From JACQRW01 sp964371935 (GTDB lineage Bacteria; Patescibacteriota; Minisyncoccia; Sungbacterales; HO2-52-23), in the NCBI GenBank assembly GCA_964371935.1, contig CAYJOT010000005.1:1-35259 (forward strand): DNA of 35,259 bases. The letters run 5' to 3'. A model generated the notes under the pieces. That model was not told where the DNA came from. It worked only from the letters and a program-made list of their open reading frames with translations, and did not search any database. Shown piece after piece: positions 8,389 through 16,012 of the stretch (positions are counted from its first letter, which is position 1; each line of letters starts with the position of its first letter). The position numbers and the translations under genes were made by a program.

Positions 8389-8421
8389 GAGATAGTTATC
8401 CCACTATCTAATATAGAGTCG

Positions 8422-10395
8422 CTAATCTCGTTCTCTGCCCGGGTCAAAATACCATACTAAAATATCGCGCATGATCGGCACGGCAACGGTTGACCCCTCT
8501 CCCGCACGCTCCACCATAACTACCATGGCAAGTTCAGGATCTTCAAACGGCCCAAACGCGGTTACCCATGCGTGCGGTTTTCCGGATCCTGCCTGTGCCG
8601 TTCCGGTTTTTGCGGCAATGGCGACCGGCACTTCATTCAGACGGCGCGCAGTACCCGCAGTTACGGTCTGGCGCATTGCTCTTGCCACTTGCATAAGTAC
8701 TTCCGGACTTGTCATGCCTTCCCGGATCAGCTCCGGATCTTTTTGGCTCACCACGTTGCCGTCTTTGTCAAGCACGGCATCAAGCAGGCGCGGGCGGAAC
8801 AATTTTCCCCCGTTTGCGATCGCGGCGGTCGCGGTTATCATCTGCAAAGGCGTGACACGCACGCCGCCCTGGCCGATGGACATATTATACGTATCGCCGA
8901 TGCGCCAGATGGGATTTTCCGGATCGGTTTTGGGTTTGGTGGAAGGATCAGGAATGAACCCAGGCTGCTCGCCGCCAAGATCAATGCCGAGACGCGAACC
9001 GAGACCGAACGCATTGGCATATTTTTTAATGAGATCCACTCCCAAGCCCTTTTGGTCTCCATATCCGCCACCGATCATGTAGAAATAAACGTTGGCCGAA
9101 ACCGCAATCGCATCGTAAAAATTAACCCAGCCATGTTTGCGCCAGTCCCTGAATACAGACACCTCGCCTGGATGGTACGGGTTTGGCACACTGATAAAAC
9201 CTTCGTCATAAATCTTTTTCTCCGGATCAATCAGACCCTCCTGCAATGCTGCGGCGCCGACCACTGGCTTGATCACGGAGCCGGATGGAAACTCGCCCGC
9301 GATCGCGCGGTTGAACAGGGGCTTGAGCGGGTTTTTCAGAATTTTCTGGAACTCGGCAATTGAGAGCGTGCGGCCGAACGTGTTGATATCATACGACGGG
9401 GAGCTCACCAACGCCCGTATCGCGCCGCTTTTAACATCAATCGCGACTATGCTTGCACCAACGGCCTCCTGGGTGTATCGCTCTAATATCTCGTATGCTT
9501 TTTTCTGCAAAGCGCCGTCAATGGTCAGCCGGATGCCCGATCCATCCTCCGCTTTCTGGGTAAACGAAAAACGGGTCTCCTTCCCGGACGAGTCAATCTC
9601 GACAATCTTCTTGCCGCCCTTGCCGCGCAACAGACCGTCATAAAATGCCTCAATGCCGCTCTTGCCGACTGTTTCTTCATTTTGCAGTTCCGGCCGGTTT
9701 GCGGCTTCGTCCTCGGATATCTTGCCCACGAAACCAACAAGATGCGCGTTTGCCCGCGGATCATGATAAAGCCGGCGGTAGCTTTCAATGATCTGGATGC
9801 CGGGAAAATCGCTTTCGCGCGAGGCAATGGACACGACCACATCTAAAGAAATATCTTCCGCGACAAAAACTCGGCGAGGCAGCGCATTGATGTTTCCATC
9901 TGCCTGCCTGCCGGTAGGCGCGGCGGGAAAGCCGGCATCCGCCAAAACGCTTTTTTGTTCGCCAAACAGGGATCCGAGATTACGCATCAAATCGTCGAGA
10001 TTGCCTCCCGCATTCACAAAGGCATCTTTTCTAAACACGAGATCAAAGGAGAAAATATTTTCGATCAGGGGATTGCCAAGCCGGTCATAGATCACTCCGC
10101 GCGGCGGGAAGATCGGACGTGTCACAAACCGGTTCTCCTGTGATCTCGCGAAAAAGTAATTTCCGGAACTGACCTGCAGCAAGACCGCATGCACAGCAAG
10201 GTACCCGATACCAAGCCCAATAAACGCGAGAAAAAAAGCCGAGGGCAAGCTCCCGATTGGTTTCTCAATCCTGCCCTCAAACTCTTCTCGTTGTCCGAGC
10301 GAGCTCATGGAGTCAACCAAAATCTCATCGGGATCAAGAAGGCCCGGAGACGTTTTAGAAAAACGAAATTTTGAGAAAAGTGATGCAAGCCGCAT
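8422..10395 (-). CDS. mrdA: Penicillin-binding protein 2 (elongation-specific D,D-transpeptidase)
   Basis: A 657-residue class B PBP. One membrane anchor lies at about 50-75, the pedestal/dimerisation domain follows (RPIFPPRGVIYDRLGN at 93-108), and the transpeptidase domain has SVIK (Ser373-Lys376), SAN (433-435) and KTG (596-598). It cross-links peptidoglycan during cell elongation as partner of RodA and the Mre proteins. Its ATG overlaps the mreD TAA by one base (TAATG). Residues about 154-168 (AGFPAAPTGRQADGN) look like a repeat-derived insert in the pedestal domain, away from the active site. No rodA is visible next to it. Confidence 0.95.
   Translation of the reverse strand: MRLASLFSKFRFSKTSPGLLDPDEILVDSMSSLGQREEFEGRIEKPIGSLPSAFFLAFIGLGIGYLAVHAVLLQVSSGNYFFARSQENRFVTRPIFPPRGVIYDRLGNPLIENIFSFDLVFRKDAFVNAGGNLDDLMRNLGSLFGEQKSVLADAGFPAAPTGRQADGNINALPRRVFVAEDISLDVVVSIASRESDFPGIQIIESYRRLYHDPRANAHLVGFVGKISEDEAANRPELQNEETVGKSGIEAFYDGLLRGKGGKKIVEIDSSGKETRFSFTQKAEDGSGIRLTIDGALQKKAYEILERYTQEAVGASIVAIDVKSGAIRALVSSPSYDINTFGRTLSIAEFQKILKNPLKPLFNRAIAGEFPSGSVIKPVVGAAALQEGLIDPEKKIYDEGFISVPNPYHPGEVSVFRDWRKHGWVNFYDAIAVSANVYFYMIGGGYGDQKGLGVDLIKKYANAFGLGSRLGIDLGGEQPGFIPDPSTKPKTDPENPIWRIGDTYNMSIGQGGVRVTPLQMITATAAIANGGKLFRPRLLDAVLDKDGNVVSQKDPELIREGMTSPEVLMQVARAMRQTVTAGTARRLNEVPVAIAAKTGTAQAGSGKPHAWVTAFGPFEDPELAMVVMVERAGEGSTVAVPIMRDILVWYFDPGRERD
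9900..9937. repeat. Palindromic G/C-rich insert inside PBP2
   Basis: Tandem TGCC units followed by a GCCTGCCGGTAGGC hairpin and GGCGGGAAAGCCGGC, encoding FPAAPTGRQAD in PBP2. The composition and self-complementarity resemble interspersed palindromic coding repeats. A related partial word CCTGCCTGCCGG occurs in the glycosyltransferase gene near 23156-23167. Confidence 0.5.
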
Positions 10396-10772
10396 TATAC
10401 GAATTTACCAAATACGAGGCCGAGCAATGGCACCATGACCAGAAACATCAGCATCAAAAGCACGGTACTAATGCTTTGCGTGATACGCGATTCGGTATTT
10501 GAGAAAAAAGTCCGAAACACCTCGCATATGAGCGCCAGCAGTACGCACGTGAAAAGGGAGACGCCGAACGGGACCAGCTGTATGGTATCCATAATAATAC
10601 CGACGATGAGCGCAAACCATATGCGCACCCCGAATTCCATGCGCCAGATCAAGAAGCAGAAAACCAAGGCCGCCACCGGCACAAAAACCGTTTTTCCGGC
10701 AATCACGGCGCCGAAGCTCCATTCAAACAGGAATGCGCCAGACATGGCGAGCACTGCCAGATATGTTTTCAT
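10395..10772 (-). CDS. mreD: MreD-like rod-shape membrane protein
   Basis: A 125-residue, very hydrophobic protein with about four to five membrane segments (roughly 4-26, 30-48, 52-66, 70-90, 103-122). Sequence similarity alone is weak. The assignment rests on size, topology, the internal GIIMDTIQLVPFGVSLF pattern typical of MreD, and position between mreC and PBP2. MreD is usually longer (about 160), so this is a reduced form. It should act in the inner membrane as part of the elongasome. Confidence 0.75.
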   Translation of the reverse strand: MKTYLAVLAMSGAFLFEWSFGAVIAGKTVFVPVAALVFCFLIWRMEFGVRIWFALIVGIIMDTIQLVPFGVSLFTCVLLALICEVFRTFFSNTESRITQSISTVLLMLMFLVMVPLLGLVFGKFV

Positions 10773-10789
10773 AGAAATAGAAGAAGTCC

Positions 10790-11563
10790 CTACTCAAGAA
10801 TGACAAACACTTCATCGAGAGTTTCTGGACGCGCGATCAGTGTTGCCCATACACTTTGAAATGCTCCGGCCCCGTTTGAGGTCGCACGCGTAATTTCGCC
10901 GACGCGCACGTTTGTGTCCCCAAGACGCCTGGGCATAAGTACAAAATCTCCGGAGCGCACCGGCGTCTCGTCCGGAATAAGCTCAATGGAAAATGTCCGG
11001 TTGCCGATCCCTTTGGCAAGCGCTTTCATGTTGAGGGGCGCTGTCACAACCTCAAACGTTTCACCCGGATTCGACGCAACCGAGACTTTTGCAAACTGCT
11101 CTCCTGTCTCACGCACCACCCCCAGAAAAGCTCCACTGGCATCTATCACCAGATTACCTGGGCGAATCTTTTTCGTTGCCCCTTCATCAAGCATCAAAAA
11201 CTCTTTTCCAAATTCATTGCCGTGCACAAGCACATGCGCGCCCTGAAGCGGTACGCGCTGTTTTTCTTTGAGCCCAATTATTTTTTGCAGACTCGCATTT
11301 TTCTCCAGGAGCATCCGGTATTCCTGCTCGATCTCGCGCAACCGTTGATTTTCTTCATGGAGACGGGACAGTTCATCCGCCCCTGGCTGCTCGGCCCAGA
11401 GGCCGACTGCGCGCCCGAGCACACGCGAAACTTGAAAGACCGGACGGAAAATCGCAATGACGGATGATCGCAGAAACGAGACTGACGCGCTACGGCTAAA
11501 AAAAACAAGCCCAAGCACTATTGCCAGAAATGTTATACTGTAAAACAATTTCCGTCGAACCAT
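10790..11563 (-). CDS. mreC: Rod shape-determining protein MreC
   Basis: A 257-residue bitopic protein: one N-terminal membrane segment (about 7-25), a coiled coil (about 62-97, with LSRLHEENQRLREIEQEY), then the paired beta-barrel domain with the family-typical GNLVIDASGAFLGVVRETG segment. MreC links cytoplasmic MreB filaments to periplasmic PBP2. It lies 13 bases after mreB and 17 bases before mreD in the standard mreBCD-PBP2 order. Confidence 0.93.
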   Translation of the reverse strand: MVRRKLFYSITFLAIVLGLVFFSRSASVSFLRSSVIAIFRPVFQVSRVLGRAVGLWAEQPGADELSRLHEENQRLREIEQEYRMLLEKNASLQKIIGLKEKQRVPLQGAHVLVHGNEFGKEFLMLDEGATKKIRPGNLVIDASGAFLGVVRETGEQFAKVSVASNPGETFEVVTAPLNMKALAKGIGNRTFSIELIPDETPVRSGDFVLMPRRLGDTNVRVGEITRATSNGAGAFQSVWATLIARPETLDEVFVILE

Positions 11564-11576
11564 AAAACAGAATGAA

Positions 11577-12629
11577 TTATCTTAACGTTTCCTCATACCC
11601 GGTATCCACCAACACATCGCGCAGTTGCTCAATATCTTCAAGGATAATGCCGGTGCCCCGCACCACCGCGCTTAACGGGTCATCCGCGACTTTAACCGGA
11701 ATGTGCGTTTCTTCGGCAACCAAGCGGTCAAGCCCCCGCAGCAGCGAGCCGCCTCCGACCAGCACAATGCCGCGATGCATGATATCCGCAACCAGTTCCG
11801 GCGGCGTTTCTTCCACCGCCGCCTTAATCGTATTCACCAGCACGTTGATTGAATGACGCATCGCACGCCTGATGTCCGCATCATCCACGATGATCTCTTT
11901 GGGAAGCCCGGTGATCAAATCCCTGCCCCGCATGGTCGCCTCAAGCGGTTCGGCAAGCTCATAGGTTGAGCCGATCGCGATCTTGATGTCTTCGGCGGTA
12001 CGCTCGCCCAGCAGCAGTTTGAATTCATCGCGTGCAAAGCGGATAATATCATCATTGAGCTTGTCACCCGCGATCCGCAAATTTTTTGCAACCACAATCC
12101 CGCCAAGTGAGATGACCGCAATATCCGACGTGCCGCCGCCGATATCCACGATCATAGAGCCCACCGCCTCCTGCACCGGCAGGCGCACGCCGATCGCGGC
12201 GGCCATCGGCTCTTCCACCAGATACACTTCGCGCGCGCCGGCGTTCTTTGCCGCATCTTCTACCGCGCGTTTCTCCACTTCGGTAATGCCCGAAGGAATG
12301 CCGATCACCACACGCGGACGCGCAAGCACCGAAAATCCTTTCTCATGGACCTTGCGGATAAAATATTTGAGCATCTCCTCCGTCACCTCAAAATCGGATA
12401 CGACACCCGCAACCAGCGGACGCGTAGCGGTGATATGCGCCGGGGTGCGCCCAACCATTCGCTTCGCCTCCGCACCTATTGCAACAATCTGTCCCGTCTT
12501 TTGGTTTATCGCAACCACCGACGGCTCGTTCATGATAATCCCCTTGCCACGCACATACACGAGTGTATTTGCCGTACCCAGATCAATCCCGATATCCTGC
12601 GAGAAGTGCCCGAAAAGCTGGTCAAACAT
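11577..12629 (-). CDS. mreB: Rod shape-determining protein MreB (actin homologue)
   Basis: The chosen ATG at 12629 gives a 350-residue protein beginning MFDQLFGHFSQDIGIDLGTA, which fits family length. The phosphate-1 motif is IGIDLGTANTLVYV, phosphate-2 is IVDIGGGTSDIAVIS, and the adenosine motif GIVLVGGGSLLRGLD is near the C terminus. MreB filaments direct lateral cell-wall synthesis. The frame stays open upstream, and an ATG at 12695 lies 8 bases after a TTGCAA-17-TATGGT promoter, so a 372-residue leaderless form (starting MASNTNRIRTRAHQ) is a real alternative. It is the first gene of the mreB-mreC-mreD-PBP2 operon. Confidence 0.95.
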   Translation of the reverse strand: MFDQLFGHFSQDIGIDLGTANTLVYVRGKGIIMNEPSVVAINQKTGQIVAIGAEAKRMVGRTPAHITATRPLVAGVVSDFEVTEEMLKYFIRKVHEKGFSVLARPRVVIGIPSGITEVEKRAVEDAAKNAGAREVYLVEEPMAAAIGVRLPVQEAVGSMIVDIGGGTSDIAVISLGGIVVAKNLRIAGDKLNDDIIRFARDEFKLLLGERTAEDIKIAIGSTYELAEPLEATMRGRDLITGLPKEIIVDDADIRRAMRHSINVLVNTIKAAVEETPPELVADIMHRGIVLVGGGSLLRGLDRLVAEETHIPVKVADDPLSAVVRGTGIILEDIEQLRDVLVDTGYEETLR

Positions 12630-12703
12630 AAAAAATGTCTGCCGCTTTTTCATCTGATGCGCACGCGTACGAATGCGATTGGTGTTTGACGCCATATATA
12701 GTG

Positions 12704-12732
12704 ACCATACTCTATCGCACATTACCTTGCAA
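12704..12732 (-). promoter_or_regulatory. Promoter of the mreBCD-PBP2 operon
   Basis: On the minus strand TTGCAA (12727-12732) and TATGGT (12704-12709) are 17 bases apart. The predicted start is close to the ATG at 12695, or gives a leader of about 68 bases to the ATG at 12629. It is divergent from the plus-strand promoter a few bases away. Confidence 0.6.
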
Positions 12733-12739
12733 GAAAAGA

Positions 12740-12768
12740 TTGACAAATCAAAGAATGAGTTGTATGTT
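12740..12768 (+). promoter_or_regulatory. Promoter of the plus-strand membrane protein
   Basis: Consensus TTGACA (12740-12745), a 17-base spacer and TATGTT (12763-12768) on the plus strand. A strong Shine-Dalgarno site GGGAGGAA (12798-12805) precedes the ATG at 12810. Unlike other genes in this window, this one has a leader and a clear ribosome-binding site. Confidence 0.75.
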
Positions 12769-12809
12769 CGGGGAAACTAAGCACTTTGTCATAACTCGGG
12801 AGGAACGCC

Positions 12810-13304
12810 ATGTACCCAAGTTTGTTTAATAATCTCATTCCCGCCATCGTGGTACTCGTTTTCATCGTTGCCAACGCACATCTTGCGCAACGGATCTTCT
12901 TAACTTGGGATTCTGCCGGTACACAACTACCTCCTTTCGACGTGTCTTTCTGGCATAGTAGGTTTGACCATGGCATCTTTGGAAGAAGCGCGGGCATCTG
13001 CACATTTGTATTTTGGTTTTTGTATTCGATCGCATTTCCGGATTATCCGGCTGCGCGGGCAATGTTGATAGGAGTAGGTATCGGTAGCCAGGGAATTTTC
13101 TTTCTGAAGAATCTACTCCGCATGTACGAAGTGCGTGAAAGATTGTATTTTCATCTTACGGTAGTATTGGCGTGGATTGCTTTCTACGCACTCACAGCAG
13201 AAACACGACTTTTTATTCTGTTCCTGGGTACATACACAGGATACATAGTATTTTGGATCGTTTCATTGCTGAATGAGGCAGAAGACGAGCGCGAGTATCT
13301 CTAG
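12810..13304 (+). CDS. Multi-pass membrane protein of unknown function
   Basis: A 164-residue protein with about five predicted membrane segments (roughly 10-28, 61-77, 83-99, 114-130, 134-153) and a short acidic tail EAEDEREYL. I do not recognise a family. It is the only plus-strand gene in the window and forms a complete unit: consensus promoter, strong ribosome-binding site and intrinsic terminator. It lies divergent to mreB and converges on the PaaX/Cas2-like gene. The stand-alone control signals and opposite strand suggest independent acquisition or an accessory envelope role; no function can be assigned. Confidence 0.8.
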   Translation: MYPSLFNNLIPAIVVLVFIVANAHLAQRIFLTWDSAGTQLPPFDVSFWHSRFDHGIFGRSAGICTFVFWFLYSIAFPDYPAARAMLIGVGIGSQGIFFLKNLLRMYEVRERLYFHLTVVLAWIAFYALTAETRLFILFLGTYTGYIVFWIVSLLNEAEDEREYL

Positions 13305-13306
13305 AT

Positions 13307-13342
13307 AAGCCACGCCAATATATCGGCATGGGCTTCTTTTTT
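13307..13342 (+). terminator. Intrinsic terminator after the plus-strand membrane protein
   Basis: An interrupted stem of AAGCC...GCC pairing with GGC...GGGCTT (13307-13335) is followed by CTTTTTT (13336-13342), 3 bases after the TAG stop. The T run continues into two perfect tandem copies of TTTTGCCACAAA (13339-13350 and 13351-13362). Confidence 0.7.
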
Positions 13343-13364
13343 GCCACAAATTTTGCCACAAATC

Positions 13365-13406
13365 ATCTTAACAAACTTATGACGATCGTCTAGAGTTTGT
13401 TAAGAT
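13365..13406. repeat. Palindrome P1 with GACGATCGTC core, 3' side of the PaaX/Cas2-like gene
   Basis: A 42-base imperfect palindrome centred between 13385 and 13386. Thirteen-base outer arms (ATCTTAACAAACT / AGTTTGTTAAGAT) and a perfect 10-base core pair, separated by three mismatched positions. Its right end touches the TGA stop of the PaaX/Cas2-like gene. Bases 13364-13390 match 13962-13988 at 24 of 27 positions. Confidence 0.9.
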
Positions 13407-13936
13407 CACACTTTGTCGATTGTTCCCCTCTCTCGCACACTAAAGATATATACCTTGCCCTTGAGATCTAATTCATCCAAAAGCATGATAAAACTTTCTG
13501 GCAGCGGACAAGTACCGATCCAAACGCTTTTCTGCAGCTGCCGAAAGTTGCAGCCAAAAAGTTCGGTACGAACGGCAGTACGTTTTTTTCGATCATATTC
13601 GGGAATATCGAATATAACCAATCGCGTGATACCGTCAGTTCGCGGTTGACCTATATTGAGATGCTGATCATGCGCTTTTCGCCATTCCTTTCCTTTCGGA
13701 GTAACATGCCAAAGAGTATTCTGCTTCGAACCAACTCTTTCCACCAACCCTTGCCGCTTGAGGCGGGACAAGATTGAGGAAATGGTTGCCGGGCGAATTT
13801 TTCGACGCGGATCCGATTCTAAAAGCATTTGCATAAAATAGCTATGCCTGTGCTTTCGCGGAAAGAGCGTACGAGAAACCTCATCCGCATCACATAATCT
13901 TTCGATAATAAACTGCGTGATGGTAGTTTTCGACAT
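13406..13936 (-). CDS. PaaX-like winged-helix protein with Cas2-like C-terminal domain
   Basis: A 176-residue protein from the ATG at 13936. Residues about 1-90 form a winged helix (TISSILSRLKRQGLVERVG, then WHVTPKGKEW). Residues about 102-176 resemble the Cas2 ferredoxin-like fold, opening with GITRLVIFDIPEYDRKKRTA (Asp110 in the position of the Cas2 aspartate) and ending near VYIFSVRERG. PaaX regulators share this arrangement. No cas1 or CRISPR array is present, so a DNA-binding or regulatory role is more likely than spacer acquisition. The start at 13936 is favoured because a TTGTTG-17-TATTGA promoter ends 7 bases before it. The longer frame to 13972 would begin inside palindrome P2. Direct palindromic repeats bracket the gene. 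Confidence 0.82.
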   Translation of the reverse strand: MSKTTITQFIIERLCDADEVSRTLFPRKHRHSYFMQMLLESDPRRKIRPATISSILSRLKRQGLVERVGSKQNTLWHVTPKGKEWRKAHDQHLNIGQPRTDGITRLVIFDIPEYDRKKRTAVRTELFGCNFRQLQKSVWIGTCPLPESFIMLLDELDLKGKVYIFSVRERGTIDKV

Positions 13937-13943
13937 ACAGACA

Positions 13944-13972
13944 TCAATATTTTGATAATCACATCTCAACAA
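13944..13972 (-). promoter_or_regulatory. Promoter of the PaaX/Cas2-like gene, overlapping palindrome P2
   Basis: Minus strand TTGTTG (13967-13972), 17-base spacer, TATTGA (13944-13949), then 7 bases to the ATG: a leaderless arrangement. The -35 box lies inside the right half of P2 as read on this strand, so a protein bound to P2 would block the promoter. Autoregulation is inferred. Confidence 0.6.
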
Positions 13973-14005
13973 ACTTTCGACGATCGTCAGTAAATTGTTT
14001 AGATG
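13962..14005. repeat. Palindrome P2 with GACGATCGTC core, upstream of the PaaX/Cas2-like gene
   Basis: A 44-base imperfect palindrome centred between 13983 and 13984. The 10-base core is perfect; the outer arms CATCTCAACAAA and TTTGTTTAGATG-type sequence pair with several mismatches. It is the upstream partner of P1 and a candidate operator or cassette boundary. Confidence 0.85.
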
Positions 14006-14039
14006 ATACAGGACGGATCACAAAGAGAGGTGGTTGGAT

Positions 14040-15047
14040 TTAAAGGACATTGGCGATCTTTCGCACGTGTTCAACTAATGTTGCGGTGTACCCGGCTTCG
14101 TTGTCGTACCAGGAAAATACTTCGATCAGGTTTCCATCTATGACTTTGGTGAGGGTCAGGTCTATGATTGCGCCGTACGGTTCGCCAATGATGTCGGATG
14201 AGACAATTTGATCTTCGGTCACGGCAACAGATTTTTGCCAGCGGGGGTCTGCGGCTGCTTTATGAAATACTTCGTTCACTTCTTCCGCAGTCGTATTTCT
14301 CGCAACTTCAAGCGTACAGATACTGAGTGATCCGGTAACCGCAGGCACGCGAATGGCAACCGCGTTGAATTTGCCGGCAAGCGCGGGGATTGCCTGGATC
14401 ACGGCATCAGCCGCACCAGTTGTGGACGGGACAATATTCACGGCAGCAGCGCGTCCCCGGCGCAGATCTTTGTCCGGACCGTCCACCAGTTTTTGCGTGG
14501 CGGTATAGGCATGCACCGTTGCCATACTTCCTTTCACAATACCAAACGCATCTTTGATAATGGCAATCACCGGCGCTACCGAATTGGTAGTGCATGATGC
14601 ATTGCAGGTGATCGGCCCCGCGCCTGCAAACCGGTCGTCATTGACCCCGACAAGCGCGGTAGTTACGTCTCCGATCGCGGGCGCCGTAATTACTACCCGT
14701 TTCGCACCGGCATCAAGATGCGCTTGTGCTTTTTTCGATGAGGTAAAAAATCCGGTTGACTCGATAACTATATCTACACTCAAATTCTTCCACGGCAGAT
14801 TTGCCGGGTCTTTTTCGGCAAGAACCTGAATATCCTTTCCGTCAACTTTAAGATGCCCCTCGGCGGCCTCGATGGGTTTTCGATACCGCCCATACACCGA
14901 ATCATACTTCAGAAGATGCGCAAGCGTTTCAGTGTCGGTGAGATCGTTGATCGCGACAATCTCCAATTCGGACAGCCCGTGCACAGCCCGTAAAAACGAC
15001 CGTCCGATCCTGCCAAACCCATTGATCGCGATGCGTGTTAATTTCAT
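14040..15047 (-). CDS. gap: Glyceraldehyde-3-phosphate dehydrogenase, type I
   Basis: A 335-residue enzyme with the N-terminal NAD-binding motif INGFGRIGRSFLRA, the catalytic cysteine in the family segment CNASCTTNSVAPV (about residues 148-160), and the C-terminal WYDNEAGYTATL. It oxidises glyceraldehyde-3-phosphate to 1,3-bisphosphoglycerate in glycolysis. Full length. Its ATG overlaps the trxB TGA by 4 bases, so the two are translationally coupled in one operon with the upstream methyltransferase. Confidence 0.97.
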   Translation of the reverse strand: MKLTRIAINGFGRIGRSFLRAVHGLSELEIVAINDLTDTETLAHLLKYDSVYGRYRKPIEAAEGHLKVDGKDIQVLAEKDPANLPWKNLSVDIVIESTGFFTSSKKAQAHLDAGAKRVVITAPAIGDVTTALVGVNDDRFAGAGPITCNASCTTNSVAPVIAIIKDAFGIVKGSMATVHAYTATQKLVDGPDKDLRRGRAAAVNIVPSTTGAADAVIQAIPALAGKFNAVAIRVPAVTGSLSICTLEVARNTTAEEVNEVFHKAAADPRWQKSVAVTEDQIVSSDIIGEPYGAIIDLTLTKVIDGNLIEVFSWYDNEAGYTATLVEHVRKIANVL

Positions 15048-16003
15048 AATTGCTTTTGCTTAAGTAGATAACTATATGCCGCCAGTGCGGCCTTGACCGC
15101 GTCTCCGGCCGAGATGTTGTTCTGCTTGTACGGATCATCGGTAATGTCTCCGGCGGCAAAGATGCCCGGGTGCGAGGTGGTGCCGTGTTTTGAATCAATG
15201 ATGACCTGGCCAAATTTGTCGAGGTCAACTATACTTTTCACCATCTCGGAATTTGGTATTGACCCGATCTCGACAAACACGCCCTGCACCGCAAGCTCTT
15301 TCTCCTCATCGGTCTTGCGGTCTTTGTATTTGACGCCAGTCACCATCTTATCGCCAAGAATCTCAAGCGTCTGGAAATTGAGCAGTATCTCCACTTTCGG
15401 GCTCTTTTTAATATCCTCAAGTGTTACCGGATCGCCCTTAAGAGAATCGCCGTATTCGAGCAGATAGATCTTGTCGGCATAGGGGATCAGGTCAACCACG
15501 GCTTCAAGCCCGGCATTGCCGCCCCCGACCACGCCAACAATGCGCCCGGAGAAAAGCGGCGCATCGCATGTGGAGCAGTACGCGACTCCTTTGCCGTTGA
15601 ATTGTTCCTCCCCCGGCACTCCCAGTTTTTTGCGGCGCGCGCCCGGAGTCAGAATAACTGCTTTGGATTCGTAAGTCGCACCACTTTCGGTTGTGACGGA
15701 AAAACCCTCCTTCCCGCCTTCGCCAAGGCTTCGGTGGGCAAGCTGTCTGACTTCCCGTACGCGCTCCGGCATTTTCACCTCCACCATATCCGGAAACGAT
15801 CGCACATGCGCCTCAAATTTCTTTGCCAAATCAAAACCGGAGATATGCGACTCCCCGATCCAATTCTGAATATCATCGGACACGATGGACTGCCCGCCAA
15901 ACTCCTCGGTGATAAGCAGCGTGCGCAACCGCTTGCGCGCCGTATACACCGCAGCCGCGCACCCCGCAGGCCCACCGCCAATAATGATGATGTCGTACAG
16001 CAT
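15044..16003 (-). CDS. trxB: Thioredoxin reductase
   Basis: A 319-residue flavoprotein: FAD motif IIIIGGGPAGCAAA (5-18), redox CxxC in AYCSTCDAP (Cys143, Cys146), NADPH motif VVGGGNAGLEA (158-168) and the C-terminal FAD contact GIFAAGDITD. It reduces thioredoxin with NADPH. Residues 87-100 (QLAHRSLGEGGKEG) are an apparent insert encoded by a palindromic repeat, in a loop of the FAD domain well away from the CxxC pair. Nine bases separate it from the upstream methyltransferase; its stop overlaps the gap start by 4 bases. Confidence 0.96.
   Translation of the reverse strand: MLYDIIIIGGGPAGCAAAVYTARKRLRTLLITEEFGGQSIVSDDIQNWIGESHISGFDLAKKFEAHVRSFPDMVEVKMPERVREVRQLAHRSLGEGGKEGFSVTTESGATYESKAVILTPGARRKKLGVPGEEQFNGKGVAYCSTCDAPLFSGRIVGVVGGGNAGLEAVVDLIPYADKIYLLEYGDSLKGDPVTLEDIKKSPKVEILLNFQTLEILGDKMVTGVKYKDRKTDEEKELAVQGVFVEIGSIPNSEMVKSIVDLDKFGQVIIDSKHGTTSHPGIFAAGDITDDPYKQNNISAGDAVKAALAAYSYLLKQKQL
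15712..15745. repeat. Palindromic coding repeat inside trxB
   Basis: On the plus strand CCCGCCTTCGCCAAGGCTTC followed by GGTGGGCAAGCTG. The same element is found in the PGI/PMI isomerase gene at 17831-17866 in the opposite orientation relative to its host gene. Here, read against the element's other direction, it encodes QLAHRSLGEGGK. Confidence 0.75.
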
Positions 16004-16012
16004 AGTGAGTAC

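Noticed and set aside
8391..8408. GATAGT/ACTATC hairpin as PBP2 terminator
   Set aside because: Short stem with no T run; it abuts the greA -35 box, so it was left only as a note.
12630..12746. Longer MreB start at 12746
   Set aside because: It would begin upstream of the probable promoter elements and adds 39 residues not found in the family; only the 12695 alternative is kept as possible.
13406..14005. CRISPR locus suggested by a Cas2-like protein and flanking direct repeats
   Set aside because: Only two repeats 598 bases apart, no spacers, no cas1, and a winged helix fused to the Cas2-like domain.
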